A DNA stretch of 64,000 nt from contig DASPNM010000019.1 of the NCBI GenBank assembly GCA_035626515.1, positions 1 to 64,000 of the forward strand, written 5' to 3'. The notes under the pieces are model-generated. The model saw only the letters and a list, made by a program, of their open reading frames with translations, was not told the DNA's origin and searched no databases. Position 1 is the stretch's first letter. The number at the start of each line of letters is the position of its first letter. The translations under genes were made by a program, and so were the position numbers. This document shows positions 16,486-24,669 of the stretch, one piece after another. This stretch comes from DASPNM01 sp035626515 (GTDB lineage: Bacteria > Bacteroidota > Bacteroidia > Chitinophagales > Chitinophagaceae).

Positions 16486-17553
16486 ATGCCTCCTTCCCCC
16501 GCTTTCGACCAAAACCGCGTCCGCCAGCTCGGTTTCATCGTGCTGCTGATTTTGATAGGTTTCTTGCTGTTTCGCGAATTGCAGCAGTTCATCCCCGCGC
16601 TGCTGGGTGCAATCACGCTTTACGTGCTGCTTCACCGGCTGATGCTTTATTTTACCGAAAAAAAGAAGTGGAGAAAAGGCTGGACCGCGATGTTTCTCAT
16701 GCTGCTTTCCTTCATTATCATACTCCTGCCGGTCGCGCTCCTGGCGAACCTGCTGTCCTCCAAAATCGCCTACGCGATCCAGCACTCGGCGGAGCTGACA
16801 ACGGCGCTGAAGAAAGTGGTCAGTAACATCGAGCAGCGCTACGACGTGGTGATCGCAAGCGAGGCAAACATCAACCGCGTCGGCGCCACGATTACCAACA
16901 CACTGCCTAAAATCCTCGGCGCCACGTTTAATACCCTCACCACGATTTTCTTCATGTACTTCATTCTCTACTTCATGCTCGTGAACGCGCGCAAGATGGA
17001 GGATGCCATGTACGAATACATTCCGCTGGCCGATGAGAACGTGAACAAAGTGGGTAAGGAAGTGAACCGGATGGTCTATTCCAACGCAATCGGCATTCCG
17101 GTGATCGCCTTTGCGCAGGGAGTGGTGGCCCTGATCGGCTACCTGATCATTGGCGTGCGCGAACCCTTCTTTTGGTTCGGGGTCACATGTATCGCCGCGA
17201 TGCTGCCGATCATCGGTGCCGCCCTGGCCTACGTGCCGCTCACCATCATCTTTTTCGCGAATGAGCAAAACATCCAGGGAATTGCTATGCTCATCTTCGG
17301 GTTTGGAGTAATTGGTACGGTGGACAACGTGCTTCGGTTCACGCTCCTCAAGCGAATCGGCAACGTGCACCCCCTAACTACGGTGTTCGGAGTCATTGTC
17401 GGGCTCAGCCTCTTTGGCTTCATCGGCCTGATCTTCGGTCCCTTGCTGATCTCTTTATTTATTCTGTTACTAAAGATCTATTCCAGCGAGTTCATGATCA
17501 AGCAGCGCGAAGCGCATCACGCGCCCGGCGAACCGCCGAAAAGTAAGCCGTGA
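16486..17553 (+). CDS. AI-2E family transporter (PerM/YdiK-type)
   Basis: The 355-residue protein has the eight-helix layout of the family: two helices near the N-terminus (LGFIVLLILIGFLLF, LGAITLYVLLHRLM), then FLMLLSFIIILLPVA, a soluble stretch rich in charged residues, and the last helices. PIIGAALAYVP and FIGLIFGPLLISLF are the typical GxxxG-like segments of the C-terminal half. I set the start at the ATG at 16486 (MPPSPAFDQN), since the earlier frame lies in repeat-like sequence. Reported activities include export of AI-2 and Na+/H+ exchange; neither is certain here. Confidence 0.88.
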   Translation: MPPSPAFDQNRVRQLGFIVLLILIGFLLFRELQQFIPALLGAITLYVLLHRLMLYFTEKKKWRKGWTAMFLMLLSFIIILLPVALLANLLSSKIAYAIQHSAELTTALKKVVSNIEQRYDVVIASEANINRVGATITNTLPKILGATFNTLTTIFFMYFILYFMLVNARKMEDAMYEYIPLADENVNKVGKEVNRMVYSNAIGIPVIAFAQGVVALIGYLIIGVREPFFWFGVTCIAAMLPIIGAALAYVPLTIIFFANEQNIQGIAMLIFGFGVIGTVDNVLRFTLLKRIGNVHPLTTVFGVIVGLSLFGFIGLIFGPLLISLFILLLKIYSSEFMIKQREAHHAPGEPPKSKP

Positions 17554-17606
17554 GTCGCACAGTCGGAAGGCTGGAGTCGGGAGTCGGGAGTTAGGAGCCG
17601 ATAACG

Positions 17607-17636
17607 TTTTTGTCATGTTGAGCTTGTCGAAGCATG
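17607..17636 (+). repeat. dispersed repeat, TTGAGCTTGTCGAAG family
   Basis: TTTTTGTCATGTTGAGCTTG continues into TCGAAGCATG. The inverse copy is at 4726-4751, with 18 or more of the central bases in common. Confidence 0.6.
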
Positions 17637-17829
17637 AGAGGTGCGGCGATCCTGTGGATCGATACCGTTCCGGCGGAAAATCCGGCACCGGGATCGGAGC
17701 GTTCAGCGAAAAGAAGGCGAATCACGATTGAGAAACCCGTGCTGCGAGCCAACACGTCGTAGTTTTCCATCGCTCCCGCAACCATCAAACGTAATTTTTC
17801 GCAATCTGCCGAAAAAAGAAATCTAACGG

Positions 17830-17860
17830 TTTGCATTTATTAAAACCGCATAATATTTTG
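17830..17860 (+). promoter_or_regulatory. promoter of the L,D-transpeptidase-like gene
   Basis: TTTG (17830-17833), a spacer of 20, then TATTTTG (17854-17860) matches the Bacteroidota promoter layout. The start codon lies 64 bases downstream. Confidence 0.45.
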
Positions 17861-17924
17861 GCATAGCGTTTCGTTTTTGCACCGGATATTCGCCGACTGC
17901 GGCGTTTTCCGAAAACCGTACCCA

Positions 17925-18590
17925 GTGAAGAACCACCCAATCCTGCTGGCATTTCTGCCGCTTGTCCTGCTGTCTCCCAAAGAAGAGATTGTTTCCGATA
18001 GAGCGCGGGTGCTTTACACTTCCCTGAATCTCGAAAAACAGCGCCTGTCTGCGAAGGCATTTGACATGGCCTGGAAGGCGTACGAACAGCTGCTCCATTC
18101 AGACAGACTGGCCAATCCCGGTTACCTGGCGATCTGCGACATGAGCCAGTCGTCGAAGCAGAAACGCTTTTATTTAATTGACATCGAAAACTCAAGACTG
18201 TTAGTAAATACATATGTCGCACACGGACGCAATTCCGGGGCTGAGTTTGCCAGCCGGTTTTCCAACAAACCGAATTCGCTGCAGACCAGTCTCGGAATTT
18301 TTATCACCGGCAGCACCTACCACGGAGAGCATGGCTTATCTCTCACGCTGCACGGCATGCAGCCGGGGCTGAACGACCGCGCCGCCGCGCGCCGCATCGT
18401 GATCCACGGAGCCGACTATGCGAGTCCCGCTTTCATTCGAAAACTGGGTTACCTGGGACGGAGCTACGGATGCCCTTCGCTGCCGAAAAATGAGAGCGCG
18501 GAGATCATCCGTCGGATCCGCAACGGCAGTCTTGTATTTATTTATCACCCTTCAATCCCTGAAAAAACAATAAAAGCATTCAACGACTGA
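17925..18590 (+). CDS. murein L,D-transpeptidase catalytic-domain family protein
   Basis: I use the GTG at 17925, which gives a clean signal peptide (MKNHPILLAFLPLVLL); a TTG at 17877 is the longer choice. The C-terminal part has VIHGADYAS and YLGRSYGCPSLP, the His and SxGC Cys of a YkuD-like active site. It should act on peptidoglycan peptides in the periplasm. At 221 residues it matches the small Bacteroidota family of this type. The gene is monocistronic, with its own promoter and terminator. Confidence 0.8.
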   Translation: MKNHPILLAFLPLVLLSPKEEIVSDRARVLYTSLNLEKQRLSAKAFDMAWKAYEQLLHSDRLANPGYLAICDMSQSSKQKRFYLIDIENSRLLVNTYVAHGRNSGAEFASRFSNKPNSLQTSLGIFITGSTYHGEHGLSLTLHGMQPGLNDRAAARRIVIHGADYASPAFIRKLGYLGRSYGCPSLPKNESAEIIRRIRNGSLVFIYHPSIPEKTIKAFND

Positions 18591-18617
18591 TTGGACACAA
18601 CAAGGATGGATGATAAC

Positions 18618-18654
18618 AAAGCCTGGCTTCGCCCTATGAGCCGGGCTTTTTGTT
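18618..18654 (+). terminator. Rho-independent terminator
   Basis: AAAGCCTGGCT (18618-18628) pairs with AGCCGGGCTTT (18639-18649) with one G-U pair, followed by TTTTTGTTT. Confidence 0.85.
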
Positions 18655-18664
18655 TGAGTCGGAG

Positions 18665-18836
18665 GTCAGAAGACGGAAGAAGTAGGACAGCAAATAGTCC
18701 ATGCCTCATGGTTCATGGCTGACGGCGCATGTTCATAGCCGATTTCTTCCTCGAAGCAATTTTCTTTGGCCCAGCGCTTAAACGTACGGAACGCCGCGGT
18801 TCGGCTGAAAAAATAGTTTGACTTCCGTCTTCTGAC
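18665..18836. repeat. 15-bp inverted repeat of the GTCGGAAG family
   Basis: GTCAGAAGACGGAAG at 18665-18679 returns inverted at 18822-18836. The 142 bases between hold a - strand frame with a peptide such as FRTFKRWAKENCFEEEIG, too short and isolated to call. The same repeat words occur at 55096-55170 and 63225-63260. Confidence 0.55.
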
Positions 18837-18849
18837 TTCCCACTTGCAA

Positions 18850-20013
18850 TCAACCAATCACCGTCACCACACTGAGCCAGGCCATCAGCAGCACCACGGC
18901 CCAGCCCGTCGCGGTAAGCCAGGCCGGATGTCTGTAGCCGGGAAAAAGACGCTGTTTGCGGACGGCGAGCAGCATCAGCGCCAGCGCAAAAGGCAGGATA
19001 ATTCCGTTTACCGCACCGGCAGCAACCAGCACCGCAGAGGGAGTTTGCCGAAGCGAAATAAAAAGCACCGTGGAGAGCGCGATAAAAGCCGTGATCAGCC
19101 ATTTTTCCGAGCGCTCGAAAGCCGGCAGGAATGTTTTTAAAAAAGAAATGGATGTGTACGACGCTCCGACAACTGAAGTAATAGCCGCCGACCACATCAC
19201 GATCCCAAAAAACCGGTAACCGATCTCACCGCTTCCGCTACGGAATACCGATGCCGCCGGGTTTTTCAGATCCAACTGTGTTCCCGCCCAAAATACTCCA
19301 AGCGCCGCCAGGAAAAGTGTGTAACGCATCAGGCTCGTGAGCAGAATTCCCGTCACCGAACTCCGCGTTACCCGCGGGAGCTGTGTTTTCCCGCGGATGC
19401 CCGCATCGAGCAAACGGTGGGCCCCGGCAAACGAAATGTATCCTCCCACCGTTCCACCCACGAGCGCAACAATTTTCATTGCGTCCACCTCCTCGGGCCA
19501 AAACGTTCGGAACAACGCTTCCCCAACCGGGGGTTGGGCACGGATCGCGACATACACGGTGAGCCCAATCATCGCGATGCCAAGAATGCGGACGAACCAA
19601 TCCACCGCACGGCCGGCGTCGCGAAGCCAGAAGAGAAGTATGGCGACCCCTGCGCTCAGGGCCGCTCCCCATCGCGCATCCAATCCCGCCAGCACATCAA
19701 GCCCGAGTCCACAACCCGCCACGTTGCCGATGTTGAACGCGAGTCCCCCGAAGGCGACCATTGCCGACAACGCGTACCCGAGTCCCGGCACATAGGCATT
19801 CCCCAGGTCCTGCGCACGCATGCCGCTGACCGTGACGATCCGCCAGAGGTTCACCTGTGCCCCGATATCGAGCAGGATGGAAATCAGAATAATGAACCCG
19901 AAACTGGCAAGAAGGTCGTGCGTGAAAAGTGCCGTATTGTTTAGAAAGCCGGGGCCGATGGCGGAGGTGGCCATAAGGAAGGCGGCGCCGAGAATGGCGG
20001 AATTGCGTTTCAA
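18850..20013 (-). CDS. Nramp-fold transporter of the YcsG type, linked to 5-oxoprolinase
   Basis: The 387-residue membrane protein has about eleven helices in the Nramp/LeuT arrangement. The first helix reads SAIGPGFLNNTALF, where metal-transporting Nramps have DPGN. The sixth reads GGYISFAGAHR, where they have MPH. The known metal ligands are therefore not present. It is the last gene of a pxpB-pxpC-pxpA run, 6 bp behind pxpA, like ycsG next to ycsF in Bacillus subtilis. An import role for 5-oxoproline or another organic acid is a fair inference. Confidence 0.82.
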   Translation of the reverse strand: MKRNSAILGAAFLMATSAIGPGFLNNTALFTHDLLASFGFIILISILLDIGAQVNLWRIVTVSGMRAQDLGNAYVPGLGYALSAMVAFGGLAFNIGNVAGCGLGLDVLAGLDARWGAALSAGVAILLFWLRDAGRAVDWFVRILGIAMIGLTVYVAIRAQPPVGEALFRTFWPEEVDAMKIVALVGGTVGGYISFAGAHRLLDAGIRGKTQLPRVTRSSVTGILLTSLMRYTLFLAALGVFWAGTQLDLKNPAASVFRSGSGEIGYRFFGIVMWSAAITSVVGASYTSISFLKTFLPAFERSEKWLITAFIALSTVLFISLRQTPSAVLVAAGAVNGIILPFALALMLLAVRKQRLFPGYRHPAWLTATGWAVVLLMAWLSVVTVIG

Positions 20014-20019
20014 ACGAGT

Positions 20020-20766
20020 TCAGATTTTCATAATTATGATATCCTCCCTTTTCAACGCTTCGAATATTGCCCGCGCGACACGCACGGCCTGCTTCCCGTC
20101 GCCGTGCAGGCAGATCGTATCCGCCACCAGCAATAATTCCTTTCCGCTAATCGTGCGCACCATCGAATCTTTTACCAAATGCAAAGCCTGCTGCACCGCG
20201 CCCTGCACATTTTCCACCAGCGCTTCGGGCCGGCCCCTTGGGGTGAGGGTGCCATCGTCCTGGTAGGTGCGGTCCGCAAAAACCTCCGAGGCGGCCCGGA
20301 GCCCCAATGCCCGCGCCTCATATACCGAATGACTTCCGCTGAGCCCGTAGATCACCAGCTGGGGATCGAAATCGCGCACCGCTTCTGCAATGGCGCGCGC
20401 AACGGAAATATTTTTTGCCGACTGGTTGTACAGCGCACCATGCGGCTTCACATGATGCAGACGCGCTCCCTGCTTTTCTGCTTCACGGGAAAGGATCTCA
20501 AGCTGTTTGGTGATCAATGCGCGAATCTCCACAGTGGAGACGCTCTGTTCTTTCCTTCCAAAATTCTCGCGATCGTCGAATGACGGGTGCGCGCCGATTG
20601 CCACACTGTTGCGCGTGCAAAGCCCAACCGTCTCGCTCATTGTTTGCTGGTCACCGGCGTGATAGCCGCAGGCAATGTTGGCGGAGCTGATATAAGGCAT
20701 GATCGCCGCATCCGTGCCCATTCCCTCTCCCAGGTCGCAGTTCAGGTCAATTGAGAACATGCGCAT
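20020..20766 (-). CDS. pxpA: 5-oxoprolinase subunit A (LamB/YcsF family)
   Basis: The start is MRMFSIDLNCDLGEGMGTD, the signature of the family, and ANIACGYHAGD follows at about 31-41. The C-terminal half contains RTYQDDGTLTPRG, also diagnostic. Together with PxpB and PxpC it forms the ATP-dependent prokaryotic 5-oxoprolinase, converting 5-oxo-L-proline to L-glutamate. The start ATG overlaps the pxpC stop by one base (TGATG). An ATG two codons later is an alternative. Confidence 0.96.
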   Translation of the reverse strand: MRMFSIDLNCDLGEGMGTDAAIMPYISSANIACGYHAGDQQTMSETVGLCTRNSVAIGAHPSFDDRENFGRKEQSVSTVEIRALITKQLEILSREAEKQGARLHHVKPHGALYNQSAKNISVARAIAEAVRDFDPQLVIYGLSGSHSVYEARALGLRAASEVFADRTYQDDGTLTPRGRPEALVENVQGAVQQALHLVKDSMVRTISGKELLLVADTICLHGDGKQAVRVARAIFEALKREDIIIMKI

Positions 20767-21725
20767 CAGCCGAAAACGGCTGCCAGTCTCAATTTACACG
20801 CATTTTTCAGTTGCAGCAAATGCTGCTGCTGCTGGCGAATCAACTGTTCCGCTGTGACAAGATCTGTAAACGAAAATTTCAGTTGATCACCCGGCTGCAT
20901 CTGGGCTAGCTTTGGAAGGTCGGCAGATATCACATGGCCCAGTCGCGGATAACCGCCGGTGGACTGATGATCCGCCATCAAAATGGTCAATGTCCCGGAC
21001 GGAAGAAACTGCACGGTGCCGAAGCTCACGCCGGTGGAAACGAGCTCCGAGCCGGTCGTCAATTCTAATTTTTCGCCCTCCAGCTGATAACCCATGCGGT
21101 CGGCGGAATTGGAAATACGGAAAATCCCCGCGGTCAGACATTCCCTGCTCCGCTCGTTCAGCCATTCAAATTCGTTTCCCTGCAAAATGCGAATACTGTC
21201 ATCTGACACTATCTCCGGTTCCGTCCTCCAGGAAAGAGCTGACCAGGCCGCGCCATTGAGAAAACCGGAATAATCGGTGGCATCGCGAACAGCAACGATG
21301 TCATCGTGCTTCAGCGCCGCTGCGATCTTCAGGTTCGTGCTACTGCTGCCCAGCCAGCGCGGAACTTCGATGTTTTTTATCGCGAGATAACAACGGGCGC
21401 CTCTTCTTTTTTCGCGAAAGGCGAGGCTCGAATCCTTGTTCACCACCAGCGGCTGGTTTCCCGGCACCGTTTGCCCATTTACCGAAGGTGAAAAATCAGC
21501 TCCCGCGAGAGCGATGAGGGCTGCAGCATCGAAAGTGAATACGCCGGCCGGAAAATGCAGCTCAATCACCGGTGCGTTCAGCTCATTACCCACCATCAGG
21601 TTCGCAAGCTGGGCAGAATACCGGTCCATCGCTCCGCCCGGATTGATGCCGATGTGCTGGTAACCGGTCCGACCCATGTCCTGGACACTGTCCAGCATTC
21701 CCGCGCGGATCAGCTTCACACTCAT
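20766..21725 (-). CDS. pxpC: 5-oxoprolinase subunit C (biotin-dependent carboxyltransferase-like, KipA family)
   Basis: Family marks are LDSVQDMGRTGYQHIGINPGG at the start (read in parts: QDMGRTGY, GINPGGAMD), then ISNSADRMGYQLEG and STGVSFGTVQFLPSG. Length (319 residues) is normal. It overlaps pxpB by four bases (ATGA) and pxpA by one, so the three are translationally coupled. No biotin-acceptor motif is present, as expected for this family. Confidence 0.95.
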   Translation of the reverse strand: MSVKLIRAGMLDSVQDMGRTGYQHIGINPGGAMDRYSAQLANLMVGNELNAPVIELHFPAGVFTFDAAALIALAGADFSPSVNGQTVPGNQPLVVNKDSSLAFREKRRGARCYLAIKNIEVPRWLGSSSTNLKIAAALKHDDIVAVRDATDYSGFLNGAAWSALSWRTEPEIVSDDSIRILQGNEFEWLNERSRECLTAGIFRISNSADRMGYQLEGEKLELTTGSELVSTGVSFGTVQFLPSGTLTILMADHQSTGGYPRLGHVISADLPKLAQMQPGDQLKFSFTDLVTAEQLIRQQQQHLLQLKNACKLRLAAVFG

Positions 21726-22453
21726 GATAGCTCATCTTGTTTTATGGAAAGCGCACGGAATTCTTCCTTGCTCACAGGAAAAAACTGCACTCGGTCGCCC
21801 GCCCGGAAATACGCGGGCTCCTCGCGGCTGCTGTCAAATAATTTTAACGGTGTGCGGCCAATGATCTGCCACCCCCCGGGCGAATCAAAAGGATAAATGC
21901 CGGTCTGCCTCCCCGCGATCCCGATACTTCCGGCCTTCACGCGCGCGGGACTGTCTTTCCGGGGCAGTGCGAGTCGCTCATTCACGGTCCCCATGTAGGC
22001 GAAGCCGGGCAGAAATCCGAGCATATAAACACGGTAAGTTACTGTGCAATGTTCCCGAACAATTTCCTCCATTGAAATCTGCTTTAATGCCGCGATCTCT
22101 TTGAGGTCGGTGCCGAAGCCGGGGTCATAGCAGGCGGGCACACGCAGAAGTCGCCCGTTTTCCTCTGCGCTCTCCTGCAGGGTTGCTATTCGCGGTTCTA
22201 CTATTGCCCTGCATTGCTCAAAAGCGGTATCCGTTCCGCGAAATGCAGCAACATCGTAGTAAAACGTAAGTGAGCTGTATGCCGGCACCACCTCAATGAT
22301 GCCGGGCAGAGGCTCGAGCCTGAACTGGTTGAAGATTTGCAGTACCCTCCGGTTCACCTGTTCATCGATCCGGTTGCCGTAATCGATGACCAGTGCCTGG
22401 TCGCCCAGTGAATACACGGTATAGCCAGCGCCCGCCGCCATGAGAAATACCAT
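21722..22453 (-). CDS. pxpB: 5-oxoprolinase subunit B (KipI family)
   Basis: Typical segments are YSLGDQALVIDYG near the start, VPACYDPGFGTDL in the middle and YMLGFLPGFAYMG, then SIGIAGRQTGIYP and the closing GGWQIIGRTPLKLFD. The longer frame to 22525 would run into the divergent radical SAM gene; I take the ATG at 22453 (MVFLMAAGAGY), leaving 28 bp between the two start codons. It is the first gene of the operon. Confidence 0.94.
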   Translation of the reverse strand: MVFLMAAGAGYTVYSLGDQALVIDYGNRIDEQVNRRVLQIFNQFRLEPLPGIIEVVPAYSSLTFYYDVAAFRGTDTAFEQCRAIVEPRIATLQESAEENGRLLRVPACYDPGFGTDLKEIAALKQISMEEIVREHCTVTYRVYMLGFLPGFAYMGTVNERLALPRKDSPARVKAGSIGIAGRQTGIYPFDSPGGWQIIGRTPLKLFDSSREEPAYFRAGDRVQFFPVSKEEFRALSIKQDELS

Positions 22454-22468
22454 ATCAATATAGCAACT

Positions 22469-22476
22469 TAACTTTA
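22469..22476 (+). promoter_or_regulatory. TAACTTTA, near-consensus -7 box of the radical SAM gene
   Basis: TAACTTTA differs from TAnnTTTG only in the last base and lies 5 bases before the ATG at 22482, inside the 28-bp divergent region. The same box at the same short distance occurs before the GH3-like gene (49147-49154). Confidence 0.3.
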
Positions 22477-22481
22477 CTATC

Positions 22482-23507
22482 ATGCCGCGACTGACCCGTA
22501 GTGACGCCCTGAACCTGCTTTCCAAGCTTACGTGGCGCCGCGCGTGGAATGCTTCCCGGGTACTCGCAAGCTATTACCTCAGCAAGTGGCTGAAGCGGCC
22601 CATTCAATGGGGTTATCCAATTTCCATTTCCTTCGAACCAACGACTTCCTGCAACCTCCGCTGCCCGGAATGCCCCAGTGGATTGCGCGCCTTCACCCGC
22701 CCGACTGGGATGCTCAAGCAAGACTTTTTTAGGGAAACAATTGACCAGATCCACCGGGACCTGTTCTACCTGGTTTTTTATTTCCAGGGCGAACCCTTTC
22801 TCAATCCTGATTTTCTCGATATGGTGAATTACGCTTCGGCGAAAAAAATTTATACGGCCACTTCCACCAACGCGCATTACCTCGACAAGAATACCGCGCG
22901 ACGCACAGTGGAAAGCGGCCTCGACCGGTTGATCATTTCGATTGACGGGACCACGCAGGAAGTGTACCAGCAATACCGCGTCGGTGGCCGGCTGGAGAAA
23001 GTGATCGAAGGAACGCGCAACATCCTGTACTGGAGAAAGCAATTGAAAAGCAAAACCCCCATGGTCGTTTTTCAATTCCTGGTGGTGCGGCCCAATGAGC
23101 ACCAGATCGCCGCGGTAAGACAGTTGGGCCGCGAGCTCGGGGTGGACCGGGTATGGCTGAAAACCGCTCAGGTCTACGACTATGAGAACGACCCGAACGG
23201 GCTTATTCCCCGCAATGAACGATACAGCCGTTATTCCCGGTCCGGCACCCGCGTCCGCTATAAAGGCCGCATGGCCAACCACTGCTGGCGCCTGTGGCAC
23301 GATCCGGTGATCACCTGGGATGGACTGGTCGCGCCCTGCTGTTTTGACAAAGACGCGCAGCACCGAATGGGTGATTTGAAAAAAAACTCGTTTCGGGAAA
23401 TTTGGAAGAACGGAGAATACAGTAAATTCAGAGAGAAAATCCTGACCGGGAGAAAACAGATCGACATCTGTTCCAACTGCACCGAGGGAACCCGGGTCTG
23501 GGGTTAG
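22482..23507 (+). CDS. radical SAM / SPASM domain protein
   Basis: The [4Fe-4S] site is C57-N-L-R-C61-P-E-C64 (CxxxCxxC) in the motif FEPTTSCNLRCPECPSG. QGEPFLNP and STNAHYLD follow, as in many SPASM proteins. The C-terminus holds further cysteines, in APCCFDKD and ICSNCTEG, that would bind an auxiliary cluster. Such enzymes use S-adenosylmethionine radicals to modify peptides or sugars; the substrate is not evident. A DinB-family gene starts 8 bp after its stop, so the two share a transcript. Confidence 0.9.
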   Translation: MPRLTRSDALNLLSKLTWRRAWNASRVLASYYLSKWLKRPIQWGYPISISFEPTTSCNLRCPECPSGLRAFTRPTGMLKQDFFRETIDQIHRDLFYLVFYFQGEPFLNPDFLDMVNYASAKKIYTATSTNAHYLDKNTARRTVESGLDRLIISIDGTTQEVYQQYRVGGRLEKVIEGTRNILYWRKQLKSKTPMVVFQFLVVRPNEHQIAAVRQLGRELGVDRVWLKTAQVYDYENDPNGLIPRNERYSRYSRSGTRVRYKGRMANHCWRLWHDPVITWDGLVAPCCFDKDAQHRMGDLKKNSFREIWKNGEYSKFREKILTGRKQIDICSNCTEGTRVWG

Positions 23508-23515
23508 TATACATA

Positions 23516-24004
23516 ATGCAGCTCGCCTCTTCCATAGCCACACGCCTGCAGTATCAGCATAAAACGCTGCTCGACCTGATCGACGGACTTACCGACGAAC
23601 AGATCCGCAGAACGGTTTTTCCCGGCAAATGGTCGATTTTCGAAAACATCGTTCATCTCCAGACCTACCAACACGTTTTCTGCCACCGCGCGCGGCAGAT
23701 CCTCCAGGGAAGTATGCCCCGCTTCGACCGGTACACAGCAGACGTGGACCCGCTATTTCTCGACAATTGCCACCGTACCTCACGCGAAATAATGCAGGAT
23801 CTTTTAAGCACGCGCAAGATGATGTCATCGGAATTCGCCCAGCTGAACGAAAAAGACTTTGGAAAACAGGGAGTGCATCCCTACTTCGGAACCATGAATC
23901 TTCTCCAGTGGCTCAACTTTTTCCTTCTCCACGAAGCCCATCACATGTTCACGATTTTCAAACTCTCCGCCGAGCTGCAGCAGCCTGCCCGGCAACCCGA
24001 ATAA
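23516..24004 (+). CDS. DinB family protein
   Basis: This is a four-helix bundle of 162 residues with the family's metal triad: one His in HLQTYQH (about 47-53) and two in HEAHH (about 138-142). KWSIFENIVHL is the usual helix-2 entry. Members include thiol S-transferases and many without known substrate. It follows the radical SAM gene closely (8 bp). Confidence 0.85.
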   Translation: MQLASSIATRLQYQHKTLLDLIDGLTDEQIRRTVFPGKWSIFENIVHLQTYQHVFCHRARQILQGSMPRFDRYTADVDPLFLDNCHRTSREIMQDLLSTRKMMSSEFAQLNEKDFGKQGVHPYFGTMNLLQWLNFFLLHEAHHMFTIFKLSAELQQPARQPE

Positions 24005-24091
24005 TCAACCCTTCAGGCCGCGGTAAAGAGACGTATAGAAAGAAATAAATCCTTCGAAAAAATTGCGGATGGATTCGACGACCAGTTTCAT
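24005..24091 (-). CDS. possible 28-residue small protein
   Basis: A short frame on the - strand encodes MKLVVESIRNFFEGFISFYT followed by SLYRGLKG. It is amphipathic and basic at the end, with an ATG and a TGA that abuts the stop of the converging DinB gene. AAGGAGAGG occurs, but about 25 bases before the ATG. It may be a genuine leader or membrane-active peptide, or chance. Confidence 0.3.
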   Translation of the reverse strand: MKLVVESIRNFFEGFISFYTSLYRGLKG

Positions 24092-24187
24092 GGGTTAAAA
24101 CAAAAGACTTTTTTCCTCTCCTTGCGGAAAAATTATGCACGTGGCGGTGAATTTCTTCCGGCAGCACGGAATTGGGCCAGCTTTCAT

Positions 24188-24194
24188 TACTTTG
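24188..24194 (+). promoter_or_regulatory. TACTTTG, -7-like box of the marR gene
   Basis: TACTTTG, a TAnTTTG variant with one spacer base fewer than the consensus, lies 13 bases before the ATG at 24208. Confidence 0.35.
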
Positions 24195-24207
24195 AGTAAA
24201 CTTCTTC

Positions 24208-24663
24208 ATGGGGATCGAGAAGGATATCAGGCAGCCGTCGTTCCGGAACGTGTACCAGAAGGCTAATATCAACCTCATCTACACGGTGGCGTGGATCCGC
24301 GACCGCAACAAGGGGATCTTTGAAGCGGAAGACATTACCCCCCAGCAATTCAACATCTTGCGCATTTTGCGGGGTAGCTTCCCTGAGCCCCTTTCCACCA
24401 TGCAGATCCGGGAGCGGATGATTGAAAAAATGAGCGATACCAGCCGCATCGTGGACCGGTTGATTGGAAAAGGCCTTGTTAGGAAGCTCACGTGTAAAGC
24501 CGACCGCCGCCTTGTGGACGTGGTGATCACCGAAAAGGGGAAAGAGCTGCTTGCCCGCCTCGACGCACGCCAGGACGAACTGGACGGCGTCTTGAAAAAC
24601 CTTACCGAGGAGGAGGCGCGCCGGCTGAGTGATTTGCTTGACAAAATCCGGGAAAGCTATTAA
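24208..24663 (+). CDS. MarR family transcriptional regulator
   Basis: The 151 residues form a winged helix-turn-helix flanked by dimerisation helices. ITPQQFNILRIL starts the DNA-binding domain, DTSRIVDRLIGKGLV is the recognition helix, and RRLVDVVITEKGKELL is the wing and following helix, all typical. It ends 6 bp before a family 10-like glycosidase gene, and the two probably form an operon. It may regulate that gene or its own promoter. Confidence 0.92.
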   Translation: MGIEKDIRQPSFRNVYQKANINLIYTVAWIRDRNKGIFEAEDITPQQFNILRILRGSFPEPLSTMQIRERMIEKMSDTSRIVDRLIGKGLVRKLTCKADRRLVDVVITEKGKELLARLDARQDELDGVLKNLTEEEARRLSDLLDKIRESY

Positions 24664-24669
24664 CCCTGT

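Larger units (their letters stand above)
17554..17924. other. intergenic region with repeats
   Basis: The first 50 bases carry AGTCGGGAGTCGGGAG repeats and the next a TTGAGCTTGTCGAAG element. The - strand frame across 17591-17836 ends in the repeat-coded peptide MLRQAQHDK and is not accepted as a gene. A promoter for the following gene is at its end. Confidence 0.5.

Noticed and set aside
17591..17836. 81-codon - strand frame
   Set aside because: Its end is coded by the TTGAGCTTGTCGAAG repeat (MLRQAQHDK), a common artefact; no independent support.
18666..18857. 63-codon - strand frame between inverted repeats
   Set aside because: Contains a protein-like stretch but both ends lie in repeats and no family is recognised; perhaps a gene remnant.
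22455..23543. 362-codon - strand frame opposite the radical SAM gene
   Set aside because: The + strand holds CxxxCxxC and the SPASM cysteines; the antisense frame has no motif and would collide with pxpB.
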